64,000 nt of DNA from Andrena cerasifolii (lineage: Eukaryota > Arthropoda > Insecta > Hymenoptera > Andrenidae). The DNA is taken from positions 6,262,001 to 6,326,000 of the forward strand of contig NC_135126.1 in assembly GCF_050908995.1 (NCBI RefSeq), written 5' to 3'. This document shows, piece after piece, positions 36,131-48,100 of the stretch. Position numbers and translations under genes: made by a program. The notes under the pieces are model-generated. The model was not told the DNA's origin. It did not search any database and saw only the letters and a program-made list of their open reading frames with translations. Within the stretch, counting starts at the first letter, position 1. Every line of letters begins with the position of its first letter.

Positions 36131-38522
36131 AAACTCTATCGACTTTCGTTCAAGGCTTCTACTTCTCTTCAGAGACATTACTTTGCGCTACCTCTTTCCA
36201 CGTCATGTTATCCTGTTACGAAGCCTGATTTTAGAGATATCTAAAAATTTACGCCAGATTTTGGCCCAGGTATCAGGAGAACATGAAGCGAAAAGAGGTA
36301 TTCTGAATTTCAGCTTCGAAGGCATCCTCGATTCTCTCTCCGAAGACGTTACTTAGTGCCACCTCTTTCGACATCATGTTATCCTGTTACGAAGCCCAAT
36401 TTTGTGCATTCTGAAAATTCTTGCCAGATTTTGGCCCAGGTATCAGGAGAACATGAAGCGAAAAGAGGTATTCTGAATTTCAGCTTCGAAGGCATCCTCG
36501 ATTCTCTCTCCGAAGACGTTACTTAGTGCCACCTCTTTCGACATCATGTTATCCTGTTACGAAGCCCAATTTTGTGCATTCTGAAAATTCTTGCCAGATT
36601 TTGGCCCATGTATCAGGAGAACATGAAGCGAAAAGAGGTATTCTGAATTTCAGCTTCGAAGGCATCCTCGATTCTCTCTCCGAAGACGTTACTTAGTGCC
36701 ACCTCTTTTGACATCATGTTATCCTGTTACGAAGCCCAATTTTGTGCTTTCTGAAAATTTTTGCCAGATTTTGGCTCAGGTATCAGGAGAACATGAAGCG
36801 AAAAGAGGTATTCTGAATTTCAGCTTCGAAGGCATCCTCGATTCTCTCTCCGAAGACGTTACTTAGTGCCACCTCTTTCGACATTATGTTATCCTGTTAC
36901 GAAGCCCAATTTTGTGCATTCTGAAAATTCTTGCCAGATTTTGGCCCATGTATCAGGAGAACATGAAGCGAAAAGAGGTATTCTGAATTTCAGCTTCGAA
37001 GGCATCCTCGATTCTCTCTCCGAAGACGTTACTTAGTGCCACCTCTTTTGACATCATGTTATCCTGTTACGAAGCCCAATTTTGTGCTTTCTGAAAATTT
37101 TTGCCAGATTTTGGCTCAGGTATCAGGAGAACATGAAGCGAAAAGAGGTATTCTGAATTTCAGCTTCGAAGGCATCCTCGATTCTCTCTCCGAAGACGTT
37201 ACTTAGTGCCACCTCTTTCGACATTATGTTATCCTGTTACGAAGCCCAATTTTGTGCATTCTGAAAATTCTTGCCAGATTTTGGCCCATGTATCAGGAGA
37301 ACATGAAGCGAAAAGAGGTATTCTGAATTTCAGCTTCGAAGGCATCCTCGATTCTCTCTCCGAAGACGTTACTTAGTGCCACCTCTTTCGACATCATGTT
37401 ATCCTGTTACGAAGCCCAATTTTGTGCATTCTGAAAATTCTTGCCAGATTTTGGCCCATGTATCAGGAGAACATGAAGCGAAAAGAGGTATTCTGAATTT
37501 CAGCTTCGAAGGCATCCTCGATTCTCTCTCCGAAGACGTTACTTAGTGCCACCTCTTTCGACATCATGTTATCCTGTTACGATGCCCAATTTTGTGCATT
37601 CTGAAAATTTTTGCCAGATTTTGGCTCAGGTATAAGGAGAACATGAAGCGAAAAGAGGTATTCTGAATTTCAGCTTCGAAGGCATCCTCGATTCTCTCTC
37701 CGATGACGTTACTTAGTGCCACCTCTTTCGACATCATGTTATCCTGTTACGAAGACCAATTTTGTGCTTTCTGAAAATTCTTGCCAGATTTTGGCTCAGG
37801 TATCAGGAGAACATGAAGCGAAAAGAGGTATTCTGAATTTCAGCTTCGAAGGCATCCTCGATTCTCTCTCCGAAGACGTTACTTAGTGCCACCTCTTTCG
37901 ACATCATGTTATCCTGTTACGAAGCCCAATTTTGTGCATTCTGAAAATTTTTGCCAGATTTTGGCTCAGGTATATGGAGAACATGAAGCGAAAAGAGGTA
38001 TTCTGAATTTCAGCTTCGAAGGCATCCTCGATTCTCTCTCCGAAGACGTTACTTAGTGCCACCTCTTTCGACATCATGTTATCCTGTTACGAAGCCCAAT
38101 TTTGTGCATTCTGAAAATTTTTGCCAGATTTTGGTTCAGGTATCACGAGAACATGAAGCGAAAAGAGGTATTGTGAATTTCAGCTTCGAAGGCATCCTCG
38201 ATTCTCTCTCCGAAGACGTTACTTAGTGCCACCTCTTTCGACATCATGTTATCCTGTTACGAAGCCCAATTTTGTGCATTCTGAAAATTCTTGCCAGATT
38301 TTGGCCCATGTATCAGGAGAACATGAAGCGAAAAGAGGTATTCTGAATTTCAGCTTCGAAGGCGTCCTCGATTCTCTCTCCGAAGACGTTACTTAGTGCC
38401 ACCTCTTTCGACATCATGTTATCCTGTTACGAAGCCCAATTTTGTGCATTCTGAAAATTCTTGCCAGATTTTGGCCCATGTATCAGGAGAACAGGAAGCG
38501 AAAAGAGGTATTCTGAATTTCA
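36131..38522. repeat. Satellite array II (about 14 monomers)
   Basis: Exact 170-bp periodicity: the ACATGAAGCG motif recurs at 36281, 36451, 36621 and 36791. The first monomer is diverged. Variants at the end of each monomer (GGCCCATG, GGCTCAGG, GGTTCAGG) and TTTTGACATC at 36701 and 37041 show a local two-monomer (340-bp) alternation, a higher-order pattern. Confidence 0.93.
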
Positions 38523-39664
38523 GCTTCAAAGGCATCGCCTTAAAGTAGCAAACAAGAGCTACGCCTTTCATGGGCCTTTAAACAGTTCTTGGTTAATGTG
38601 ATGCTTTTGAAAGACTCGAAGCTTGTAATTTCTGAATAGTATTTCATGGGCACTAGTTGCAAAATTTTCTTCAATATCGACTTATTAACAAAGGAAATCT
38701 ATGGTATTCTTAAGGAAATACCATAGATATTTGAAGTTTGGATAGGAATATGTAAAAGGTATTTCTGAATAATAATACAGTTTGTTTCAAGTTTCTTTCT
38801 ATATATTTGCATAAAAGGCCTTTACAGTGTTACAATAAAGTATAAGGTATATAAAGTCACTATTTTCTTGTGATTACTATCAAGGTTTCCATCATTCTGT
38901 CGAAATATTCCGAAGTTAAAACCTGTAAGAAGAAAAATATTTTTAGTAACTTGACTTGTCTATTATTGAAAATGGGAGAAACGTTACAACATTTTGTCAC
39001 GTATGAAAATATATTAGTAAAGGGAATAATTTTATTATGCAACATGTTGATTGAAATTAGTCGTTTTAGATTTTATATGTTTCCGGTAAGATTTAATATT
39101 AATTCCTACCACTCGTAGCACTGTAATCTTATTTTAATAAGTTGGTAACGTTGGGTGCGACACGAGAAGCGGCCAATTCAGCAACTACCTACTCTGAAAT
39201 CTGTTGAAATGCTGTGCGTGTGTGCGTGCTTGTATATGTGTGACATGTTTAGAGGTTAGAGTGTGCCGATGCGATGTAACTAATCTTACATACTGTAACT
39301 AGAGCGATTATTAATCGTGTATATTTCTGCTTTACAGGTAAGGAATTTTTACATAAAAGACGTTAAACCGGCTGCATTTTCGACTGTGTTCATTGATATG
39401 AAATTTGCACAAGATACTGCTTCAGCCGAATTACCCAGTTACACTTGTAACATTTCATTGTATTGCATTTCACTTATTTGAATAAATTGGAGCTAAGTGG
39501 TAAAAGAGTTTTTTTATTTAACGAGCACTACTTACTCCTTCCTATTCCAAATCACATATAAAAGACATGCTAAAAAGAACACCTAAAAAGATCCTTCCAC
39601 GCAGAGTGGTTTTAAAAATCTTCCAATTAAAGCACTACTTTAAATATGCCATTCCCTACTTTCA
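38523..39664. other. Spacer copy B
   Basis: A near-identical copy of spacer A, displaced by exactly 3,533 bp. All open frames (61, 82 and 64 codons), the stem-loop (38697-38728) and the CAG|GTAAGG site (39337/39338) are repeated. I saw no base difference in the parts I compared. Confidence 0.85.
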
Positions 39665-42600
39665 AACTCTATCGACTTTCGTTCAAGGCTTCTACTTCTC
39701 TTCAGAGACATTACTTTGCGCTACCTCTTTCCACGTCATGTTATCCTGTTACGAAGCCTGATTTTAGAGATATCTAAAAATTTACGCCAGATTTTGGCCC
39801 AGGTATCAGGAGAACATGAAGCGAAAAGAGGTATTCTGAATTTCAGCTTCGAAGGCATCCTCGATTCTCTCTCCGAAGACGTTACTTAGTGCCACCTCTT
39901 TCGACATCATGTTATCCTGTTACGAAGCCCAATTTTGTGCATTCTGAAAATTCTTGCCAGATTTTGGCCCAGGTATCAGGAGAACATGAAGCGAAAAGAG
40001 GTATTCTGAATTTCAGCTTCGAAGGCATCCTCGATTCTCTCTCCGAAGACGTTACTTAGTGCCACCTCTTTCGACATCATGTTATCCTGTTACGAAGCCC
40101 AATTTTGTGCATTCTGAAAATTCTTGCCAGATTTTGGCCCATGTATCAGGAGAACATGAAGCGAAAAGAGGTATTCTGAATTTCAGCTTCGAAGGCATCC
40201 TCGATTCTCTCTCCGAAGACGTTACTTAGTGCCACCTCTTTTGACATCATGTTATCCTGTTACGAAGCCCAATTTTGTGCTTTCTGAAAATTTTTGCCAG
40301 ATTTTGGCTCAGGTATCAGGAGAACATGAAGCGAAAAGAGGTATTCTGAATTTCAGCTTCGAAGGCATCCTCGATTCTCTCTCCGAAGACGTTACTTAGT
40401 GCCACCTCTTTCGACATTATGTTATCCTGTTACGAAGCCCAATTTTGTGCATTCTGAAAATTCTTGCCAGATTTTGGCCCATGTATCAGGAGAACATGAA
40501 GCGAAAAGAGGTATTCTGAATTTCAGCTTCGAAGGCATCCTCGATTCTCTCTCCGAAGACGTTACTTAGTGCCACCTCTTTTGACATCATGTTATCCTGT
40601 TACGAAGCCCAATTTTGTGCTTTCTGAAAATTTTTGCCAGATTTTGGCTCAGGTATCAGGAGAACATGAAGCGAAAAGAGGTATTCTGAATTTCAGCTTC
40701 GAAGGCATCCTCGATTCTCTCTCCGAAGACGTTACTTAGTGCCACCTCTTTCGACATTATGTTATCCTGTTACGAAGCCCAATTTTGTGCATTCTGAAAA
40801 TTCTTGCCAGATTTTGGCCCATGTATCAGGAGAACATGAAGCGAAAAGAGGTATTCTGAATTTCAGCTTCGAAGGCATCCTCGATTCTCTCTCCGAAGAC
40901 GTTACTTAGTGCCACCTCTTTCGACATCATGTTATCCTGTTACGAAGCCCAATTTTGTGCATTCTGAAAATTCTTGCCAGATTTTGGCCCATGTATCAGG
41001 AGAACATGAAGCGAAAAGAGGTATTCTGAATTTCAGCTTCGAAGGCATCCTCGATTCTCTCTCCGAAGACGTTACTTAGTGCCACCTCTTTCGACATCAT
41101 GTTATCCTGTTACGATGCCCAATTTTGTGCATTCTGAAAATTTTTGCCAGATTTTGGCTCAGGTATAAGGAGAACATGAAGCGAAAAGAGGTATTCTGAA
41201 TTTCAGCTTCGAAGGCATCCTCGATTCTCTCTCCGATGACGTTACTTAGTGCCACCTCTTTCGACATCATGTTATCCTGTTACGAAGACCAATTTTGTGC
41301 TTTCTGAAAATTCTTGCCAGATTTTGGCTCAGGTATCAGGAGAACATGAAGCGAAAAGAGGTATTCTGAATTTCAGCTTCGAAGGCATCCTCGATTCTCT
41401 CTCCGAAGACGTTACTTAGTGCCACCTCTTTCGACATCATGTTATCCTGTTACGAAGCCCAATTTTGTGCATTCTGAAAATTTTTGCCAGATTTTGGCTC
41501 AGGTATATGGAGAACATGAAGCGAAAAGAGGTATTCTGAATTTCAGCTTCGAAGGCATCCTCGATTCTCTCTCCGAAGACGTTACTTAGTGCCACCTCTT
41601 TCGACATCATGTTATCCTGTTACGAAGCCCAATTTTGTGCATTCTGAAAATTTTTGCCAGATTTTGGTTCAGGTATCACGAGAACATGAAGCGAAAAGAG
41701 GTATTGTGAATTTCAGCTTCGAAGGCATCCTCGATTCTCTCTCCGAAGACGTTACTTAGTGCCACCTCTTTCGACATCATGTTATCCTGTTACGAAGCCC
41801 AATTTTGTGCATTCTGAAAATTCTTGCCAGATTTTGGCCCATGTATCAGGAGAACATGAAGCGAAAAGAGGTATTCTGAATTTCAGCTTCGAAGGCGTCC
41901 TCGATTCTCTCTCCGAAGACATTACTTAGTGCCACCTCTTTCGACATCATGTTATCCTGTTACGAAGCCCAATTTTGTGCATTCTGAAAATTTTTGCCAG
42001 ATTTTGGCTCAGGTATCAGGAGAACATGAAGCGAAAAGAGGTATTCTGAATTTCAGCTTCGAAGGCATCCTCGATTCTCTCTCCGAAGACGTTACTTAGT
42101 GCCACCTCTTTCGACATCATGTTATCCTGTTACGAAGCCCAATTTTGTGCATTCTGAAAATTTTTGCCAGATTTTGGCTCAGGTATATGGAGAACATGAA
42201 GCGAAAAGAGGTATTCTGAATTTCAGCTTCGAAGGCATCCTCGATTCTCTCTCCGAAGACGTTACTTAGTGCCACCTCTTTCGACATCATGTTATCCTGT
42301 TACGAAGCCCAATTTTGTGCATTCTGAAAATTTTTGCCAGATTTTGGTTCAGGTATCACGAGAACATGAAGCGAAAAGAGGTATTGTGAATTTCAGCTTC
42401 GAAGGCATCCTCGATTCTCTCTCCGAAGACGTTACTTAGTGCCACCTCTTTCGACATCATGTTATCCTGTTACGAAGCCCAATTTTGTGCATTCTGAAAA
42501 TTCTTGCCAGATTTTGGCCCATGTATCAGGAGAACATGAAGCGAAAAGAGGTATTCTGAATTTCAGCTTCGAAGGCGTCCTCGATTCTCTCTCCGAAGAC

Positions 42601-42900
42601 ATTACTTAGTGCCACCTCTTTCGACATCATGTTATCCTGTTACGAAGCCCAATTTTGTGCATTCTGAAAATTTTTGCCAGATTTTGGCTCAGGTATCAGG
42701 AGAACATGAAGCGAAAAGAGGTATTCTGAATTTCAGCTTCGAAGGCATCCTCGATTCTCTCTCCGAAGACGTTACTTAGTGCCACCACTTTCGACATCAT
42801 GTTATCCTGTTACGAAGCCCAATTTTGTGCATTCTGAAAATTTTCCTCAGATTTTGGCCAATATGTCAGGAGAACATGAAGTGGAAGGAGGTATACTAAA
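39665..42900. repeat. Satellite array III (about 19 monomers)
   Basis: The first part repeats array II monomer by monomer at +3,533 bp up to about 41920. After that a four-monomer (680-bp) higher-order unit is repeated: the marker variants GAAGGCGTCC (41891 and 42571), TATATGG and TATCACG recur with that spacing. The last monomer is diverged and runs into the 140-bp border sequence. Confidence 0.92.
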
Positions 42901-43089
42901 TTTCAGCTTCAACGGCATCGCCTTAAAGTTGCAAATAAGAGGCGCAGGCCTTTCAAGAGGCGTTCAAAAATTCTGCGTCTCTTTGTTAAACAGTCACTGT
43001 CTCGAAACATCTGCGCCACTTCTCGCTCTTTGATTTGCTCTCGGATACCTCCTTGCACAGCATGTATTCCTGCTACCAGGAGCCAAAAT

Positions 43090-43350
43090 CGCGCAGCCGA
43101 TATGGTGGCTGGAACGTTCTTTGGTCTGTAAAGAAGGAGTGCACATATACCTTTTATTATTATAAGCAATGCTCATAAATTGTAATGAATGTTTCTTTAA
43201 TCTTATGAGAGATAAAGGCGCATTCATATTCGTAGTTTTCGGGACCCGAGGATATTTTGCAATTATTTGTTTTTGTCACCGATAGATGGCCATGGTGTTC
43301 TTTAGTCGATAAAGAAGGACATCATACATATCTGTTGTTATTATATGCGA
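43090..43350. repeat. Diverged tandem pair upstream of YIPF1
   Basis: Two related segments about 180 bp apart (about 43097-43165 and 43278-43345). Both contain a GTTCTTT..GT..TAAAGAAGGA core followed by ACATAT and TTATTATA. The upstream part (about 43046-43100) also recalls the satellite monomer (ACCTCCTT..ATGTATTCCTG next to ACCTCTTT..ATGTTATCCTG). This may be the decayed edge of the satellite block, now in the YIPF1 promoter. Confidence 0.45.
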
Positions 43351-43387
43351 AAGTTGTGCACAATAGAAGAGTGGAAAGTAACTAATT

Positions 43388-44891
43388 ATGGACGGGAATC
43401 AAGCGAACGTCAATGATCAGCAATTTATCTCCTTCCAAGATTTTCCCTCGATAAACCACGATGGGGATATCGGTCAAGCACAATTGAATGTCAATACTTC
43501 CACTCATCAAGGTTTTACTAACCTACCAAATGACAGCACGGGAATCGGTATTATTGAGGATCTTCAGGGGATGCCTGATAAAGACGAAGGTTCATGCTCT
43601 TGCAAGCTTTCCTTCAACCCTGTATGACTGTTCGATCCATATTGCCAGCTCAACGATCAACTAATATTACGATCGACGGTGCCGAGTATTCACGTACCTC
43701 CTCAAAGCCATATTTCTATTCCAGCCACGTCACCGCGCAATTTCTGGACGATAGAGTACTATCAAAAGTTTTTCAACGTAAACACGAACGATGTCGTGGA
43801 ACGAGTTAAACGGTCCATGATTCCACACGGCAGCGAGAATTATTTGATATCCCACATAAGACCGAATCCAGATCTCTACGGCCCGTTCTGGATCTGCGTC
43901 ACATTGGTATTTTCTATAGCTGTAAGTGGAAACTTGGCTGACTATCTGCAAACAGCCAATTCCAGCAAGTACCATTGGAGGTACGAGTTTCATGTGGTAT
44001 CTTACGCTGCTACATGCATATTCTTGTACGCATGGTTATTGCCAATCACCTTATGGGGTGCCCTGAAATGGACCACCAGTATGAGAGAGACGGACGAGGA
44101 ATTAATCGAGGTTCGTGGGTGTTTTATACTATCGCTGGACGATACCATACAATGATTCAAAGGGAAGCACTTTTATTTTAGACTATCGCATCACCTGGCC
44201 TCTTGGAACTCCTGTGTCTTTACGGTTACTCTCTAGCCATCTATGTTCCAGTGGCTTTCCTTTGGACAATACAGATTGGATGGCTACAATGGAGTCTAGC
44301 TATAGTAGCAACTTTCTTGTCCGGTGGAGTTCTATTAAGATCTCTGTTGCCTGTAATAGCAGGTACATGTTGAAACATAAAGCTTCGTAGGTTTGATATT
44401 TTATGCTAATGAGCAGCCCTGGCTCATCCCTATAGGCAAAATTAGGCAGCTGTCAAGGGTGTAAATTTGACAAGGGGCGCAAAATGGTTTTTCATTGTGG
44501 GCATTCTTTAAAATAAAGTTTTAAGTGACTTATTACAAGTTGCACTCTAAATGTTTCAAGCTGCGAATTAAAGTTCAGAGTAAGGTCATCAAAAAGCTCA
44601 ATTGGAGTGCAATGTTGCAAGTTTGCCTAGGGCGCAAAAAAGGCTCGAGCCGGGCCTGCTAACGAGGCCAAATAATTATAAAGTGTGAATCGATTTCCAG
44701 GCAGGTATAGGATAATATACATCGTGGCAATTCTCGGAATGCATCTCCTGCTGGCAGCAGGATTTATGTCGTATTTCTTTCACGGCTCATCATTGAAAGT
44801 GGCTGCCGCGTCTATTGTGGAGCATGTGGCTACTACGATGCGCGCGAAAGAACTTACACAAGGAATTATACATACCACCTCGGCGGGGTAA
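43388..44891 (+). CDS. YIPF1: YIPF1/2-like Golgi membrane protein
   Basis: Yip1-domain proteins are multi-spanning membrane proteins that bind Rab GTPases and act in ER-Golgi traffic. Four exons: 43388-43589, 43725-44110, 44182-44362 and 44701-44891, giving 319 residues with matching phases. The N-terminus is acidic and soluble, beginning MDGNQANVNDQQF. The family signature follows: NFWTIEYYQKFFNV, then RPNPDLYGPFWICVTLVFSI, SGNLADY, LYGYSLAIYVPVAFLW and a final segment MHLLLAAGFMSYFF. Five membrane segments are predicted. The first intron removes an in-frame TGA at 43625. Its donor (GAAG|GTTCAT) is weak, but the acceptor (CATATTTCTATTCCAG) is strong and the phase fits. The third intron holds a hAT-like element. 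The 3' UTR is about 200 bp. Confidence 0.92.
44414..44658. mobile_element. hAT-like miniature element in YIPF1 intron 3
   Basis: The left end is CAGCCCTGGCTC and the right end in reverse complement is CAGGCCCGGCTC, giving imperfect terminal repeats that also share a TAGGCAAA motif further in. The flanking 8-mers CTAATGAG (44406-44413) and CTAACGAG (44659-44666) agree at seven of eight positions, a clear 8-bp target duplication of hAT type. The 245-bp element has no coding capacity. It makes up most of the 338-bp intron and leaves the splice sites intact. Confidence 0.75.
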
Positions 44892-45072
44892 CGATACCTC
44901 GAACCGTTTGGTCATGACTTATCCAACTACCGTGGAACCGAATAGCCGGGAAAGTCTGCGAGTGTAATCGTTCCAGTAAAGACCGACTGATAGAATGAAA
45001 TCTCACGTGTCCGCTGATTGTTAATTCCGTCTTCGTGCAAACTAAAAGTAGTATTTATATCTGTGAACGAAA

Positions 45073-45078
45073 AATAAA
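45073..45078 (+). promoter_or_regulatory. Poly(A) signal of YIPF1
   Basis: AATAAA 180 bp after the YIPF1 stop codon. It is the first good signal on this strand. Confidence 0.6.
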
Positions 45079-45117
45079 TGAAGATAACTGAAAACCGTGA
45101 AATCTGAGGCATTAGTG

Positions 45118-45123
45118 TTTATT
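45118..45123 (-). promoter_or_regulatory. Candidate distal poly(A) signal of HIPK
   Basis: TTTATT on the + strand, which is AATAAA on the - strand. It is the last such motif before the YIPF1 3' end. Its use by HIPK is inferred. Confidence 0.35.
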
Positions 45124-48100
45124 ATAAAAAACATCGTTCAATCACTCGTATATATATTTCTGTGTGTCAGGGCAATACAGAAGGCCAACAAAGTGTCTGG
45201 TTGATTTATTTTCACAGCCCCCGTGTTAAAACAGGAACGCTTTACATACCAACTCAACACATATCATTTACAATCGTACGAATCTCCACGTTGTACACAT
45301 TTAATTAGTACTCGTAAATACAGTAGATAGTAATCGTTATTAGTCATCGTTAATACAATCGTAATTCATCGACATTTGTTATCTCCTTTTTCTCATTATT
45401 CACAATTAACCAATATGACAAAAGGCAACATTCACTTTGTAGTAGTATCGTTATGTTATTATCGTCGATCTATCAATAAACGTATATATACATACATATA
45501 TACCACGGACAGTAGTAATTCGTTCGCTGTTCAAACTAGTTGCTACATATACAAAGAACGCGACACTGGCGCGTCAGCGAATGAGTTTCCAATTAGTCGA
45601 AAAATCATTTCCCTCGAATCTGTTTTGGAGCGTCGCGAAAACGCTCCGCGATCGTCCTAGGCGGTATCTGTACCAGACAAACGAAACACAAGTGCTTTGA
45701 AGACAACTATCGCTACGAAAGTTCAATCCTCCTAATTGCAATTTTACTACTTTCCAAAAACCCAATTCCTAACTCGACGATCTTATTAAAATTCAATTAA
45801 GCGGTTCGCGACAGGTAACAGATAGTAAAATTCAGCAAACGTTTCGACGTCTACGACGACTTCTGTTTTGCAAGCCTTGCCGATGTGAGCGTCGCGTGCA
45901 CGTAATATGCTTTCGTAGCCTGTATTCCCGTTCAATCTATCCGATCATTGAAAAATTAGCTTTACCAAATAAGCTTTACCTCTCCTGCAATCGCTATCGC
46001 ACCATTTCTCTGCGCAATTGTCCAAAGAGCGTGTACTTCTGGTCGATTATACAAAACTGTGTCTTTCATACGACGAAGCAATTAAGTATTTATCTCGATA
46101 CAGGCTACCAGAGCTCGGATTAAATCTGGTACGCGTGCCGACGACGACGGCGCAACTCGGGGCCGAACGGTTGTCTCTAATTTACGGCTAGTGCTCACAA
46201 CGACTTGGTCCAACGTGTTTATACAAGATATTACAGTCAAAGATTGCGAAATAGGCAGGAGCATTAACGAGTAATAAAATCTACGACAGTCTACGAGTCA
46301 CTTGCTTTCTTTTTCTCTTCTCTCTGTTTTTTTTTTTTCGACGTTACACGCAACGCTACGGTTTCCCGCTCACACTTCTTTAGTCTTGATTCTCTCCACG
46401 CATTCACGCGAACGCACTCGAGCGTGAATAGTAATTACAACCGTTATTTACAATAAGATGCGTCGCCGTGCGTCTCTATCGTTATCACTGCTATCGCGTA
46501 ATGTACATTCTCAGTTTAATCTGTTAAGTCCGAACACGCATCGCCATTACAGCGTACACGTGGGGGTTTTGGGGGGCGATTCCTGCTCGGCTATTACACG
46601 CAGACGATAGTAGTGATCGTTTACCCTGGTTTTATCAATTGTTACAAGTATACATGTACATAGATCTCTATATATAACAATGCTCTTTATACAATTGTTC
46701 GCTATCGAATCCGTCTACCGTGTTACGCGATATTGTAATAATTCCAGGTTGATTATTCAGTCGCATGCTTAGAACCGTACGTGATCCGTTTTTTGATCCT
46801 GAACTAAAGGTATTTTAGATATCGTTCGTCGGAGGAATACGCTCGAGATCACGCGCTGTTTAACGATAGCGTCGATGGATGAGGAACGAACGAAGAAAAG
46901 TTTCAGCGAGCCGCGGGGCACAGATGCCCACTTTTTAAAGGTCTATTTCGTTTCCCGGACACTGCAACTGTATTCTAATTATCATGCCTCGAAGCTTCCC
47001 GCACTTCTCCGCGTATTCCGATAAATGTACTGCTAGCTACCGTGAAATTCTTCCTAATTGCTTCGCACGTTTTCGCTACTTCTAATAATCGGTTAACTTC
47101 GCTGAGCCACTTAGGATGCGTTTTACGATTGAAAAACCAGTCCCGCTACTCTTGACGCGCTTGCGAGGAACTTCTACTCTTGTTGTACTATCTAGGTGAA
47201 CGGTATACTTCCGAGGAATCGAGAACAATTGTAAACGAAAGGTAAGGAACGCCGCGTTTGATCCTCGAGCCGCGACTCTTCGCATTCCTTTTTCTTTAGA
47301 AATCTTCCCGACGCAAGCACGACCGTCTCGATCTTCCATTCGCGGCCGCAACGCTGATATGTTTCTTCATTTTTACGGCGGAATTCTTTTCTCAAATTGT
47401 CACGCTCTTGATCACTTGTCAGTCGGAAGGTGCGTTTAGGAAAGAAAAAGAAACTCGGGCCGCGTCGCGCGATCCACGCGCATTTCCTTGCTTCAAACTG
47501 AAAGCTGGCGGTCGATCGCCTTACCATCGCGAGCTTCTTGGAAGATAACGTTAGTCCATTTGGTCGGTTACTTAGGACAGAGGAATAGCCTTAGCGTCTA
47601 ACGATCAAGAACCTACGGCGAAGGTGTTAGGTCGAAGGATACAGTTTTATCGTACAAGTCGCAGCGTTTCCGCCCTACGAATTCTTTTGCTCTCTCGACG
47701 CAGTTACGGTAACGATCTAACGCGTTCTATCAGCTACGGATATCCCACCTTTACAGTCGCCCCCGTTCGATAGAACAAATTCGTACAGCGCACGTGCTCG
47801 CTAAAAGTAGATTCGCAAAGATTATAAAAAAGGGACGTATCATTCTTTTGTTTGCTGTATGTCTAACGTGGTCTGGTCTATCGGCTTGCAAACGGCGAGG
47901 CTCTTTTGATCAAATGTTCCGCGTTGAACGATGCCGGTGCTCGATCGGGCTTCGGTCGCTTTGATTGCGGGCTTAAAGTAGTATAATACAACAGGTACGC
48001 AATTGCACGTAGTGAACTCTTTCGAAAGCTTCTCCCCCGGGATCCTGGGCGCTCGGAACGGTTCGGTTTAGACTCTAACGACCGAACCGAGATGTCGGAG

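Larger units (their letters stand above)
34029..43045. repeat. 170-bp satellite block, complete locus
   Basis: About 9 kb made of three tandem arrays of one 170-bp monomer (about 5, 14 and 19 copies), separated by two copies of a 1.27-kb spacer. The block is bounded on both sides by nearly the same 140-bp sequence in direct orientation (34030-34166 and 42906-43042), running from AGCTTCAA to TTTGATTTGCTCTC. Monomers at the array edges are the most diverged and the inner ones differ by only a few bases, as expected for unequal exchange. The monomer carries stop codons in every frame I followed, so it is not coding. It lies between the divergently transcribed ZnT9 and YIPF1 genes. Confidence 0.9.

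Noticed and set aside
34160..42900. CRISPR-like or protein-repeat array
   Set aside because: The repeats are contiguous 170-bp monomers without unique spacers, they contain stops, and the genome is eukaryotic.
43622..43648. In-frame TGA in YIPF1 (43625), suggesting stop-codon readthrough or a pseudogene
   Set aside because: A 135-bp intron (43590-43724) with a strong acceptor and matching phase removes the stop and joins the acidic N-terminus to the conserved NFWTIEYYQ segment.
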